DNA from: Burkholderiaceae bacterium
GTDB taxonomy: Bacteria; Pseudomonadota; Gammaproteobacteria; Burkholderiales; Burkholderiaceae_C
Length of the DNA stretch: 44,588 bases
Assembly (NCBI GenBank): GCA_031253955.1
Contig: JAIRVJ010000084.1
Coordinates: 1-44,588 of the forward strand
Direction: 5' to 3'
The notes below the pieces were generated by a model that saw nothing but the letters and a program-made list of their open reading frames with translations, was not told the origin of the DNA and searched no databases. Numbering within the stretch: position 1 is the stretch's first letter; each line of letters starts with the position of its first letter. Made by a program: the position numbers and the translations under genes. Shown here piece after piece: positions 1-9,500 of the stretch.

Positions 1-740
1 TCTAAGCAGTCCGCGCTGCCAAGGCAGCCCTATCCACAAAAATGGCCGCAGCCGTCATCGCATCAGCGCTATGTCTGCGCGTCTTGCAGGGCCACCTTCG
101 GTCAAACGGATCACCGGCAGGTAGACCCAGCGCTCAAGGAAGATGCGCTACGCCACTATGCCGAGGGGGTGGGACTGCGAGCTACCGAGCGGCTGGTAGG
201 CCCCAGTCACAACTCCATCATGCGTTGGGTGCGCCAGGAAGTGGCCGGCAAGGCGCTGGCCAGGCTCGATGAGGCCCAGGTGCAATACGTCGAGGCTGAT
301 GAACTGTGGAGCTATGGGGATCAAAAAAAACGCCACCTGGCTGTGGTGGGCTATTGATCGTGCTGCCCGCGCAATACTCGGCTGGGCGCTGGGCGATCGT
401 GACACCCAGACAGCCCGAGCGCTGGGTGCGCAAATTCCTGGCGGCCATCTCATCGCCTACCACACTGATCCTTGGCAGTGTGACCAGGCTATCTTCCCAA
501 GGCAGCAGCACATCCAGGGCAAGGCGCACACCCATCACATCGAAAGCATGAACAACAAATTGCGCTGCTGCCTGGTCAGACTCAGAAGGAAGACCCCATT
601 GCTACACCAAAAGCATCGTCAACCTCAGGGACTCCTTGCTGTTCATCTTTGAGCGCAAGTTCGGCTGCACGCTTGCGCCCGCCCAAGGGGCCATCGTCTG
701 CCAGAGGGTCTGGGGAAAGGCTGTTTCAATACCTGTGTAG
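1..740 (+). pseudogene. IS1-family transposase, degenerate, left end outside window
   Basis: Pieces of one IS1-type transposase can be read only by changing frame. Frame 1 runs from position 1 to a stop at 355-357 and holds a zinc-finger-like stretch (QRYVCASCRATF, near 64-99) and the start of the DDE domain (QYVEADELWSY). The second frame continues with WLWWAIDRAARAILGWALGD (from about 337) and MNNKLRC. The third frame ends with a segment reading NLRDSLLFIFERKFG, finishing at the stop at 738-740. The first change coincides with an A8 run at 323-330 and the second with a CCCC run near 585; both fit single-base insertions. A further frame change is likely near 55-63. The known IS1 programmed shift is -1 between InsA and InsB and does not explain these breaks. 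The copy is most likely dead. Confidence 0.8.
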
Positions 741-757
741 CAATCCATCAAATCGCC

Positions 758-960
758 TGATTATGTACATACCTCAGATAGAAGTGAAAGGGGCTGCGTG
801 TGGCTTGGAGCGTTTGCTATTTTTTCTGCGCCGTTTACCCTCGCCCTGACCCTCCCCCGCACGCGGGGGAGGAAATCTGAACTCCTTCCCCCGCGTGCGG
901 GGGAAGGCCGGGATGGGGGCTAGCGGCACGACAGTCCTATCTGAGGTATGCACCTAATCA
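758..960. mobile_element. MITE-like inverted-repeat element (~203 bp)
   Basis: The two ends are near-perfect inverted repeats: 758-785 and the reverse complement of 933-960 agree at about 24 of 28 positions and share the core CATACCTCAGATAG. The interior holds two GC-rich hairpins (about 855-907) and no open reading frame of note. It starts 17 bp after the IS1-like transposase remnant, so the ends may be related to that IS. I could not define a target duplication. Together with the gap to 1000 this accounts for the non-coding stretch after the transposase. Confidence 0.5.
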
Positions 961-999
961 AATCAAATCAGCCGTAAGAACAGGCAGTACCTGGGAAAG

Positions 1000-1629
1000 C
1001 TACTCGTATTTTTGTAGCAGATTAGCCAGTTCGACCGCCGATTTGACGGCCATCTTCTCGAACACGCGGGCGCGGTGCGCTTCCACTGTGCGCACACCGA
1101 TGCCCAGTTGCTCGGCGATCAGCTTGTTGGGCAGGCCGCGCACCACGGCCTGCATCACGCCGCGCTCGCGCTCGGTCAATTCCCCGATTCGCCGCGCCAG
1201 CGCCTGCCGCGCGTGCAGGGCCGCGAGGCGCTCGCGCGAGAGCGCCAGCGCCTGCTCCACGCGATCGACCAGCGCGTTGTCGGAAAACGGTTTCTCGCAG
1301 AAATCGAAAGCGCCGCGCTTGACGGCATCGACCGCCGTCGGCACATCGGCGTGGCCGGAAAGAAAGATCACTGGCCACAGGTGCGCCACGCCGCCGGCCA
1401 GCAGTTGCTCGAACAGCGCCAGCCCGCTCATGCCGGGCATGCGCACGTCCAGCAACACGCAGGCCGGGTGATCGGGCCGGGCGCCGCCCAAGGCCGCCGC
1501 GAACGCCTCGGCGCTGTCAAAGTCCTGCGCCAGCAGCCGCCGCGTGCGCAGCAGCCAGCCCATCGCCTCGCGCACGCTGGCGTCGTCATCGACGATGTAA
1601 ACCGCGGCCTGTTCGTGAATGGATGGCAT
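1000..1629 (-). CDS. two-component response regulator, FixJ/NarL type
   Basis: A 209-residue response regulator. The receiver domain (about residues 9-125) has the acidic pocket VDDD at 13-16, the phospho-acceptor Asp61 in LLDVRMPGM and the conserved Lys113 in EKPF. A linker leads to a LuxR-type helix-turn-helix (about 145-205) with LTERERGVMQAVVRG and IGVRTVEAHRARVFEKM. Length and layout match FixJ/TtrR/DctR-like regulators. The start was chosen at the ATG at 1629 because the receiver fold begins right after it; the longer frame upstream is not conserved in type, and the ribosome site is weak. It is divergent from the receptor gene at 1792. Its likely partner is the minus-strand kinase at 4500-6536, about 2.9 kb upstream; that pairing is inferred from strand and nearness. 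Confidence 0.9.
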   Translation of the reverse strand: MPSIHEQAAVYIVDDDASVREAMGWLLRTRRLLAQDFDSAEAFAAALGGARPDHPACVLLDVRMPGMSGLALFEQLLAGGVAHLWPVIFLSGHADVPTAVDAVKRGAFDFCEKPFSDNALVDRVEQALALSRERLAALHARQALARRIGELTERERGVMQAVVRGLPNKLIAEQLGIGVRTVEAHRARVFEKMAVKSAVELANLLQKYE

Positions 1630-1791
1630 AGGCAGGGATTCTAAAAAAACCAGCGTGAACCGATGCGGCGGCGAGGAAAGCCGATGCAATAATTCTCTGC
1701 TCCGGTCGCAATCGCCGCGCATGGCAGCAGGAAGTTACATGATGAAAACGCAACTCGCTTCGCTGGGTGCAAACAGATCCAGGAAACAACA

Positions 1792-2754
1792 ATGAAATTC
1801 AGCAAGATACTGGCCATTGCCGGTTTGACGATGGGTCTGTTGCCGGCCATGGCCTCTGCGGCGGAAAACTATCCCAGCAAGCCCATCACCATCATCGTGC
1901 CTTATTCCCCCGGCGGCACCACGGACGTGATGACGCGCGCTCTGGCTGCCAGTCTGGCGCGCCTGCTCAACCAAAGCGTGGTGGTCCAAAACAAGCCCGG
2001 CGCCGCGGGCGCGATGGGTGTGATCCAGATGAAGTCCACCCCGCCCGATGGCTACACGCTGACGATGGTGCCCGTAGGCGTTTTCCGCGAGCCGTACCTG
2101 CAAAAGGTACCCTACGATCCCCTTAGGGATCTGACTTACATCGCCTCGGTGCTGACCTACGATTTCGCCGTCACCGTCAAGGCCGGCTCGCCTTTCAAGG
2201 ACATGCGGCAACTGGTCGATTACGCCAAGAAGCATCCGGGGGAGATCGACTACAGCACGCCCGGCAAATACACCGGCAACCACGTGGTGCTGGCGGCGCT
2301 GGGCAAGCTTGAGGGGACCCAATTCACCCACATTCCCTACAAGGGCGATGCCGATGCCATCAACGGGCTGATGGGCGGCCACGTGAAATCCGCGGTGGTG
2401 ACCAACAGTGTTTTGCCGCACTTCAAGTCGGGCGCGGTGCGCGTGCTGGCCACGTCCGACGAGGCGCGCAATCCTTTCTTTCCCGGCGTGCCCACGCTCA
2501 AGGAGCTGGGTTACGACGTGGTGGTGCCCTCGCCGCTGGGCATTGCAGGCCCGGCCGGGTTGCCCGCCGCCATCGTTGGCAAGCTCGATCAGGCCGTCAA
2601 GGCCGCGCTGGAAGAGCCGGATGTCAAACGCGCGGCGGAGAATTTCGGCGTGCGCATGTATTACCTCAATCACGAGGCCTATGCCGCCTTCGCCAAAAAA
2701 GACTTCGCAAGCGAGCAGGCCCTGGTAAGCAACCTGGGGCTGGAAGCCCCATGA
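1792..2754 (+). CDS. Bug-family (TctC) periplasmic solute-binding protein
   Basis: A 320-residue periplasmic receptor of the tripartite tricarboxylate (Bug/TctC) family. Residues 1-23 are a typical Sec signal peptide ending in AMASA. The mature part opens with the family signature YPSKPITIIVPYSPGGTTD, followed by NKPGAAGAMG, PDGYTL and IPYKGDADAINGLMGGH, all in the usual order. Length is normal for the family. The ribosome site AGGAA lies about 8 nt before the ATG. It lies 52 nt before pcaI on the same strand, so it probably binds a carboxylate or aromatic acid whose degradation uses the CoA-transferase; the ligand cannot be read from sequence. No TctA/TctB membrane subunits are nearby, which is common for Bug receptors. 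Confidence 0.93.
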   Translation: MKFSKILAIAGLTMGLLPAMASAAENYPSKPITIIVPYSPGGTTDVMTRALAASLARLLNQSVVVQNKPGAAGAMGVIQMKSTPPDGYTLTMVPVGVFREPYLQKVPYDPLRDLTYIASVLTYDFAVTVKAGSPFKDMRQLVDYAKKHPGEIDYSTPGKYTGNHVVLAALGKLEGTQFTHIPYKGDADAINGLMGGHVKSAVVTNSVLPHFKSGAVRVLATSDEARNPFFPGVPTLKELGYDVVVPSPLGIAGPAGLPAAIVGKLDQAVKAALEEPDVKRAAENFGVRMYYLNHEAYAAFAKKDFASEQALVSNLGLEAP

Positions 2755-2806
2755 GGGCGTGCTTCCCCGGCTCGACCAGACAAGAGACAAGAGACAAGAG
2801 GCCAGG

Positions 2807-3487
2807 ATGATCAACAAATTCATGGACAGCGCCCGCGAGGCGGTGGCTGACATTCACGACGGCGCCACGGTGCTGGTCGGCGGCTTCGGCGGCGCGGGGC
2901 ATCCCACGGAACTGCTGCACGCCCTGCTGGATCAGGGCGCGCGCAATCTGACCATGGTCAGCAACAACGCCGGCAATCACGAGGTGGGCCTGGCCGCGCT
3001 CATCAAGGCCGAGCGCGTCAAGAAAATGATCTGCTCTTTTCCCAAGGCCAGCCATTCCTACGTATTCAACCAGTTCTATGCCGAAGGTCGCATCGAGCTG
3101 GAATGCGTGCCGCAGGGCACCATTGCCGAGCGCCTGCACGCCGCTGGCGCGGGTCTGGGCGGTTTTTACACGCGCACCGGCTATGGCACGCAACTGGGCC
3201 AAGGCAAAGAGGTGCGCGAGATTCACGGCCTGCACTACGTTCTTGAATACCCGCTGCATGCCGATTTCGCGCTGGTGCGGGCGCAAAAAGGCGACCGCTG
3301 GGGCAACCTGGTCTACAACAAGAGCGCGCGCAACTTCGGCCCCGTCATGTGCCAGGCCGCCAGAACCACCATCGTGCAAGTTAGGCAGAAGGTCGATCTG
3401 GGCGCGCTCGACCCCGAAACGATCGTGACGCCCGGCATCTTCGTGGATCGCGTTGTCGAGATTCCGAATCCGCAATTTTCCAGTTGA
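2807..3487 (+). CDS. pcaI: 3-oxoacid/3-oxoadipate CoA-transferase subunit A
   Basis: A 226-residue alpha subunit of a family I CoA-transferase, which moves CoA from succinyl-CoA to a 3-oxoacid. It has the N-terminal TVLVGGFGGAGHPTELL glycine-rich segment, TMVSNNAGNHEVGLAAL, CSFPKASHSYVF and GDRWGNLVYNKSARNFGP. It resembles remembered Pseudomonas PcaI over its whole length, so 3-oxoadipate is the most likely substrate, but acetoacetate (ScoA) cannot be excluded. The ATG at 2807 was preferred to an upstream GTG (2759) because AGAGG precedes it at good spacing and the family begins there (MINK). pcaJ follows after 7 nt. Confidence 0.85.
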   Translation: MINKFMDSAREAVADIHDGATVLVGGFGGAGHPTELLHALLDQGARNLTMVSNNAGNHEVGLAALIKAERVKKMICSFPKASHSYVFNQFYAEGRIELECVPQGTIAERLHAAGAGLGGFYTRTGYGTQLGQGKEVREIHGLHYVLEYPLHADFALVRAQKGDRWGNLVYNKSARNFGPVMCQAARTTIVQVRQKVDLGALDPETIVTPGIFVDRVVEIPNPQFSS

Positions 3488-3494
3488 GGCCCGC

Positions 3495-4148
3495 ATGCAG
3501 ACACTGACGCGAAACCAGATGGCCGCCAGACTGGCCAGGGACATTCCGCCGGGCAGCTACGTCAATATCGGCATCGGGATGCCGGAGCTGGTGGCCAACT
3601 ATCTGGCCCCCGCCGACGAAATCCTGCTGCACAGCGAAAACGGCATTCTCGGCATGGGGCCGCACGCCAGGGAAAGCGAAATCGACCCGGAGCTAATCAA
3701 CGCCGGCAAGAAACCCGTCACCTTGCTCACCGGCGGCGCTTTCTTTGGGCATGTCGATTCGTTCGCCATCATGCGCGGCGGTCATCTGGACATGTGCATC
3801 ATGGGCGCCATGCAGGTCGCCTCCAATGGCGATCTGGCCAATTGGTCCATGGGGCGCAAGGGCGAGCCGCCCGCGGTAGGCGGCGCGATGGATCTGGCCG
3901 TGGGCGCCAAGAGGGTTTACATCCTTATGGAGCACAACGCCAAGGACGGCGCGCCCAAACTGGTGGAAAAGTGCACCTTGCCCTTGACCGGGCCGGGGGT
4001 GGTGCACCGCGTTTACACCGACCTGGCCGTGGTGGAAATCACTCCGCGAGGCTTTGTGGTGCTGGACAAACTGGTGGACATCAGCGATGAGCAATTGCAG
4101 GCTCGTACCGGGGCGAAGATAGGGTTTGCCGGCCATCCTGGCGTTTGA
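3495..4148 (+). CDS. pcaJ: 3-oxoacid/3-oxoadipate CoA-transferase subunit B
   Basis: A 217-residue beta subunit that carries the catalytic glutamate: Glu48 in the motif SENGILGMGP, which forms the glutamyl-CoA thioester. Other family segments are YVNIGIGMPELVANYL, VTLLTGGAFF, MRGGHLD, GDLANW and PAVGGAMDLA. The start at 3495 is 7 nt after the pcaI stop and has GAGG in front; an upstream in-frame ATG at 3453 would overlap pcaI and adds nothing conserved. With subunit A it forms the heteromeric enzyme of the last steps of the beta-ketoadipate pathway or of ketone-body use. The TGA stop (4146-4148) is also one copy of the target duplication of the mobile element that follows, so the element sits exactly at the gene end. 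Confidence 0.87.
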   Translation: MQTLTRNQMAARLARDIPPGSYVNIGIGMPELVANYLAPADEILLHSENGILGMGPHARESEIDPELINAGKKPVTLLTGGAFFGHVDSFAIMRGGHLDMCIMGAMQVASNGDLANWSMGRKGEPPAVGGAMDLAVGAKRVYILMEHNAKDGAPKLVEKCTLPLTGPGVVHRVYTDLAVVEITPRGFVVLDKLVDISDEQLQARTGAKIGFAGHPGV

Positions 4149-4319
4149 TTCCATTTCTCGTTCAAGACGAAAAAAATACCCCGTCATTCCCGCGAAGGCG
4201 GGAATCCAAGAACGCTTCCTCAATCGGACGTGCCTGTTCAGCGCGCCCATGGATTCCCGCCTTCGCGGGAATGACGACTTTTGGTGATGGCTTCGTATCA
4301 TCTTGAACGCGAATTGGAA
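4149..4319. mobile_element. MITE copy 1 (171 bp, TGA target duplication)
   Basis: This element is nearly the same as 22847-23016. It begins TTCCATTTCTCGTTCAAGA and ends with the imperfect inverse. Inside is a long palindrome made of arms of the type ATTCCCGCGAAGGCGGGAAT and its inverse (about 4183-4275), a motif widespread in proteobacterial intergenic DNA. TGA flanks it on both sides (4146-4148 and 4320-4322), as expected for a 3-bp target duplication. No coding capacity is seen. Confidence 0.8.
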
Positions 4320-4322
4320 TGA

Positions 4323-4499
4323 CTATCCCGCATGAGCGGCGCGGGAAAGACGGAGCAACGTAACTTCTATTTCGATAGCTGACTTCAAAGGTTTTGCATG
4401 ATTTTTCAACAAAAAAATATACTAAAACCAGTAGATATTTTGGTAAGCCGCTATAAATTCAGCAGTTTGCGCGAAACCAGCTTCCGATTCCTGCCAACG
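4323..4499. other. AT-rich intergenic stretch, nothing recognised
   Basis: This stretch is AT-rich compared with its surroundings, especially about 4395-4455. It contains GATAGCTGACTTCAAAG, which resembles one half of the ATAGCT inverted repeats seen elsewhere in the window. I see no gene and no convincing terminator for the kinase gene that ends at 4500. Confidence 0.4.
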
Positions 4500-6536
4500 C
4501 TACACCTGTAGTTCTTCCTGATTTTCGTGCTCCAACGCCACAGGCAAGGTGAAGCGGAAGATGGTGCCGCGCGGGGTGTTTGGGGTGTAGCCGAGCGTGC
4601 CGCCGTGCTGTTCGACGACGGTGCGGCACAGGCTCAGGCCCATGCCCATGCCTTCGGCCTTGGTGGTGAAAAAGGGGGTGAACAGTTGTTCGGCCACGTC
4701 CGGGGAGATGCCCTCGCCGGTGTCGGTCACGCTGAAAGCGACCCATGGGCGCGCTGCGGCGCCCGCATCGGGGCTGGCGCATTCGGCGCTCAGGGTCAGC
4801 ACGCGTTCGCCCGGCGCGGCGGCCATGGCTTGCAGGCCGTTGCGCGCCAGGTTGAGCAACACCTGCTCGACCATGACCGGCTCGCAACTGACGGACGGCA
4901 GTTCGGGCGGTATGCGCACGTCCACGCCGGCGCCCAGTTTGCGCGCTTGCAGTTGCACCAGCGGCAGCACGGCTTCGGCCAGCGCCAGCGGCTTGGCCGC
5001 GGTGCGGGCGTCGGCGCCGCGCCGCACCAGTTTGTGCACGCTGTGGATGACTCGCCCGGCGCGCCCGGCCTGCTCAGCGATGCGGCCCAGGGCCAGCCGC
5101 ACGTCGGCCAGTTGCGCCGCATCGCCGGTTTGCCAAGCGCCTGGCAGCAAGTTGAGCGAGCCGTTGGCGTAGCTGGAAATGGCGGCCAGCGGCTGATTGA
5201 GTTCGTGACTGAGCAGCGAGGCCATTTCGCCGACTGCGGCCAGCCGGGCGGCGGCCTGCAAACGCTCTTGCGCGGCGCGCTGGCGTTCTTGCACGCGGCG
5301 CTGCTCGCTCAGGTCGAGAACCGCGCTCATCCAGCCGGAGTGTTTGCCGGTGGCGGTGATCAGCGGCGCTTCGATGAGGAGCACCGGCAGGCGCGTTCCG
5401 TCCTTGCGCTGGTATTCGCTTTCGATGCCCTGAAGGGTCGAGCCGCCGGTAGCCTGCCGCGCGGCCCGCCGCCGGGTGTAGGCGTCGGTCAGTTCGGCGG
5501 GCCAGTAGGGGGCGGGGCCGGACCGGCCGATCAGTTCTTCGGGTGCGTAGCCGACCATGGCGCAAAACGCCGGGTTGACGTAGGTGATGCGGCCTTGCAG
5601 GTCGAGCGCGCGCAGGCCGGTGACGAGCGAGTCTTCCATCGCCTTGCGAAAGGCCAGCGCGTCGGCCAGCTCGTCTTCGGCCTGCTGGCGGCGGCGGAAG
5701 TCGCGCCCCAGCATGACCAGCACCACGGCCAGCGCCGCCGCCAGCAGGGTGACGGTGACGCTCAGCACGTCGGGAAACAGGTTCGGCGCGCCGCGCCAGC
5801 CGTCCATGCGCAGCACCAGCGGGTTGCCGGGCAAGTCCAGCGTTTGCCGCGAGGTGAAGATGCGCGCGCCGCGCCGGGGCGCGCCGTGGGAAGCCAGCCG
5901 GGTGCCGTCCGGCTCGGTCAGCGACACGCTCTGGCGGCGCTTGTAGTTTTCGTCCAGCATGTAATCGAGCACGCCGTCCAGCGCGTAGTAGGCGATGGCG
6001 TAGGTTTGCGGCGCGTTGCTGGGCGCCACCAGCACGCACATGGGCATGACTTCCACGCCCAGACCCTCGCGCAGCATGAAGCGGCTGGGCGCGAAGCTGG
6101 CCGCGCCCGACTGCCGCGCCTCAAAGCAGGCATCTTGCAGCGCTGCCGGATCGGCGGGCAGCGGCAGCGGCTGCGACGCGAAGGGCGAGTCGCCGGCGGC
6201 GCGCGGGTGCAGCCCGGCATTGCGCCATTCCAGCCGCAGCCACGCCGGATGGGCAATGAGCAGTTCCTGCGCCGCCGCCTCCCATTGCGGCGGCGTAGCG
6301 GCGGCGGTCATGCGGCGCAGCGCTTGCGCGTCGGCCGTCAGCGCGTGCCGCAGATCGGCCACGGCGTCGGCGTTGTCGCGTTCCAGCGCACGCTGCACCT
6401 GCTCGGTCTCGTAGCTGCGCGCCAGCCACAGTAAGGTGCCCAGCAGCGCCGCCACCAGCGCCACCAGCAGGCCCCACGGCAGCCAGCGGCGCAGCTTCTG
6501 CGTTGGCGTGCGCGCCGGGGCCGCCGCCGGCGTCAC
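4500..6536 (-). CDS. membrane PAS-containing sensor histidine kinase
   Basis: A 678-residue sensor kinase. One membrane segment lies near residues 18-38, a periplasmic sensing region of about 220 residues follows, and a second membrane segment is near 260-278. A PAS domain comes next (about 298-405, with ITYVNPAFCAMVGYAPEEL and a PAC-like YQRKDGTRLPVLL). The HisKA domain has the phospho-acceptor His near 444 in SHELNQPLAAISSYANG, and the ATPase domain has LLNLARNGLQAM, DTGEGIS and GMGMGLSLC. The layout resembles DctB/FixL-type kinases. The GTG start at 6536 was chosen because it overlaps the yhdP stop by 4 nt (GTGA) and lies just before the first membrane segment; the frame stays open far upstream inside yhdP without kinase features. 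The probable response regulator is at 1000-1629. Confidence 0.88.
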   Translation of the reverse strand: MTPAAAPARTPTQKLRRWLPWGLLVALVAALLGTLLWLARSYETEQVQRALERDNADAVADLRHALTADAQALRRMTAAATPPQWEAAAQELLIAHPAWLRLEWRNAGLHPRAAGDSPFASQPLPLPADPAALQDACFEARQSGAASFAPSRFMLREGLGVEVMPMCVLVAPSNAPQTYAIAYYALDGVLDYMLDENYKRRQSVSLTEPDGTRLASHGAPRRGARIFTSRQTLDLPGNPLVLRMDGWRGAPNLFPDVLSVTVTLLAAALAVVLVMLGRDFRRRQQAEDELADALAFRKAMEDSLVTGLRALDLQGRITYVNPAFCAMVGYAPEELIGRSGPAPYWPAELTDAYTRRRAARQATGGSTLQGIESEYQRKDGTRLPVLLIEAPLITATGKHSGWMSAVLDLSEQRRVQERQRAAQERLQAAARLAAVGEMASLLSHELNQPLAAISSYANGSLNLLPGAWQTGDAAQLADVRLALGRIAEQAGRAGRVIHSVHKLVRRGADARTAAKPLALAEAVLPLVQLQARKLGAGVDVRIPPELPSVSCEPVMVEQVLLNLARNGLQAMAAAPGERVLTLSAECASPDAGAAARPWVAFSVTDTGEGISPDVAEQLFTPFFTTKAEGMGMGLSLCRTVVEQHGGTLGYTPNTPRGTIFRFTLPVALEHENQEELQV

Positions 6537-9500
6537 GGCGCCTGCTCCGGCCCGGAGGCGGCCTGCGCCGCCGGCGTTGCCGCGACCTGCTCGACCTTGG
6601 GATCGCTCCACGAGCCGCTCAGGCGGAATTCGCGCGTGGCCGCCTTGGCCAGCGGGCGTTGCAGGACCAGTTGTGCCAGAAAAGCGCCAATGCCGATGGC
6701 CGGGTTGATGACGGTGGCCGCCAGCGCGGCGGTGCCGGCGTCGATGTGCGGCACCACCAGCACCCGCAAGTCCTGCGTCTCGTCGGACAGGTTGGCGCTG
6801 CCGTCCATCAGCACCGTGGCGCTGGGGCCTTTCATCTGCAGGTTGGCGGTGTGAACCACGCCGTGGCGCACATCCGCGTCGCCGCGCAGCATGTCGAACT
6901 CGAAGCCCTGTGTGAATACGTCGCGAAAATCTAGCGTCAGCCGCCGGGGCAGCGATTGCAGACTGAGCACGCCCAGCAGCTTGGCCACGCCGGGATCGGC
7001 CTTGAGGAACTGGCCGGCGCTTATGTCCAGGTGCAGTTGCCCGTCCATGCCCGCGTAGTCGGGCGCGGACGGCGCGCCGTCCCAGCCGACGCGCCCGGCC
7101 AGTTGGCCCTTGCCGCGGCGCACCACGTCTTTCGTGCCCAGCCGGTCCAGCAGCTTGCCGGCGTCGCGGATGTCCAGATTGAAATCGAGTTCCGTGCGGC
7201 GGCGCGGCGCGGCGGCGGTGGGCGCCGTCCAACGGCCATGCGCGCTGAAATCGGCTTCTGGCGCGCTCAGGCGCAGGGTGTCCAGGCGCCACTCGCCCCG
7301 GTCATGGCCATCGGCTGCCGCCCGGCCTGTGGCTGGTGCGAGGTTGACCGCCTGCACCTCCAGCCGGCCCAGCGGCTTGCCGCGTAACTCGAAGTTATCG
7401 GCGACCACGTCGAGCGCCGGAATGTGCAGCGGCGGCTCGTCGGAGAGCAAGGTGGGGCTGTCCTGGCTGTCGGGAATGACGAGCCGCGACAGGCGCGCCA
7501 CCACCGCGCCCGCCGCGCCGCCTTCGCCTTCGCGGTAGTCGATGCGTCCGGCCAGCTCGCGCGCCGCCACGTCCGCGCGCCATAGCGCGCCTTCGCGCGT
7601 GCCGGTGATGGCGACCTGGTGCAGCGTGCGGCCATTCATCACCAGTTCATCCGTGCGCAGCAGCATGTGATCGGGCAGCCAGGGGCGCAGTGCGTCGCCG
7701 CGGATGGCCGGCACCTGAAGGATGCGGGTCAAGGCCGCGTCCCAGGCGTCGGCGTCGATGCGCGGCAGATCGGCTTGCGCCGTCACGCCCGCCGCCGGCA
7801 GACTTGGGCCGCGCGCGCCCGGTGCGCCCACCCCCACCGCGCCGCGCGCGCGCTGGGCCGCGGCTGGCGCGGTATCCCATTCATATTCGGCGCCAAGCAC
7901 ATCGGCCAGCGTCAGTAACATGTGCTCGCGCGTTTCGCCCAGACTCAGTGTCAGGCGCAGGGGCCAGGCCGCGCCCGGCGGCTTGGCCAGCGGCGCGGGC
8001 AGGCCGAGCGCCAGCCCGCGCAAGTCGGAATTCACCCGGATTTCAGTCTGCGCGCCGCGCCAATCCAGCGTCGCCTCGTACCTGGCGCTGCCGCTGGCCT
8101 GGCGCGCCACGGCGGCCACCGGCCCCCACGCGTTCATGGCGCGCAAGCCTTCGGCGCTGGCGCTGCCGGTGAGAAGCACCTGCGCCGGTTTGTCTTGGCT
8201 GCTCCCTCCGCTGGCCCGCACGTCGCCGCCGAGGGCGCGCGCGCGCGCGTCGCGGATGGTGAAGCCCGTTTCCGAAAAATCCACCGCTCCCTGCGCCGCC
8301 GTCAGAGGCGGGCTGCCGGGCGAAAGCTGCAGGTCGTTGCCCGCCAGTTGCACGCTGCCCTGTACACGCGAGCGTTCGATGGCCTCGATCGGCAAATCCA
8401 GCGCCAGCTTCAGGCTGGCTGCGCCGCCAGCCGTGGCCTGATCCAGCGCGTGCCTGGTGTACAGCGCCGCCGGCGAGGCGCGCACGATGCCCAGCGCCGC
8501 CGCCAACGGGCCTTGGCCTTCGGCTTGCACCAGCACGCGCGCCTTTTCCAGATCGGGGATGCCCGCTTCGATCTTCGTGAACGCCCAGCCGGGGTAGCCC
8601 TGCACCCTGGCCTGCGCGCCGCGCACTTTCATGCTGGTGTGATCGAAGCTCAGATCGCCGCCCAGCTCGATCAGCTCCGGCCAGGGCGGTTCACCCTTGG
8701 GCTGGATGGCGCGCGGCACGTAGCGCATCAGCACGTCCGAAACCTTGCCGCCGATGAAGAACTCGCCGGCGCGCGGGTTCTTCTCGAACGGAAAATCCTC
8801 CAGCGCCCCGCGCACGCGCACCGCGACGTTGCGCGCCTGGCCTTGCACGATGGCATCACGCACGTATTCGCGCGCCTGCGCCGGGATGACCTGCGGCAGG
8901 TAGCGGTACACGCGCGCGCCGTTGGCGCGGCCGAATTGGCCGCTCAGGTCGAGCGTGCCGGGAAAGCGCCGCTCGCCAGCGCCGGTTTTCCAACTGGCCC
9001 GGAACTCGCCGGTGGCGTCGTCATTGGCCAGTTGCAGCCGCTCCACTTCCAGCGCGATATGCGGGCCGTCCACGCTCCAGCGGGCGCTGGCCGTCAGGCT
9101 TTGCACGGGAACGCGCGGTTCCTCGAACACGCCCGGAAATTCCAGCGCCCCCTGCCGGATCGCCAGCGTGGCCTGACCGCCGGCGGACGTGGCGTCCACA
9201 TCCAGATCGGCGCCTTGCACGCCCGGCACGCCTGGCCGGGGCGCTGCATGGCCCTGCGCGGCTTGCGCATCGGGCGCAGCGGGCCGGGCCGCCAGCGCCA
9301 GTTGCCGGATCTTGGTCTGCACGCGCCAGTCGCGCGGCTGCTCCGGCGGGCCGCTCCATTGCAGTTGCGCCTGCTCGATCAGGCCGCTGGCGTGGCCGAC
9401 TGCATCGAGCGCGCCGCGCGCCGCGGGCGGCAGCGGCAGGCTGCGCGCGATGCGCCCGAGCGCCGCCAGATCGAGCCGCTCGGCGTGCAACTGGCCGCGC

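Noticed and set aside
323-330. Programmed frameshift at the A8 run of the IS1-like gene
   Set aside because: The shift needed is +1, whereas the known IS1 event is -1 and lies elsewhere, and the reading frame is broken again near 585, so a pseudogene is simpler.
1735-2853. 372-codon open frame on the minus strand
   Set aside because: Antisense to the Bug receptor gene, which has a signal peptide and family motifs on the plus strand.
4527-6434. 635-codon open frame on the plus strand
   Set aside because: It is the antisense shadow of the histidine kinase gene in GC-rich DNA; the product is Ala/Arg/Gly/Gln-rich without motifs.
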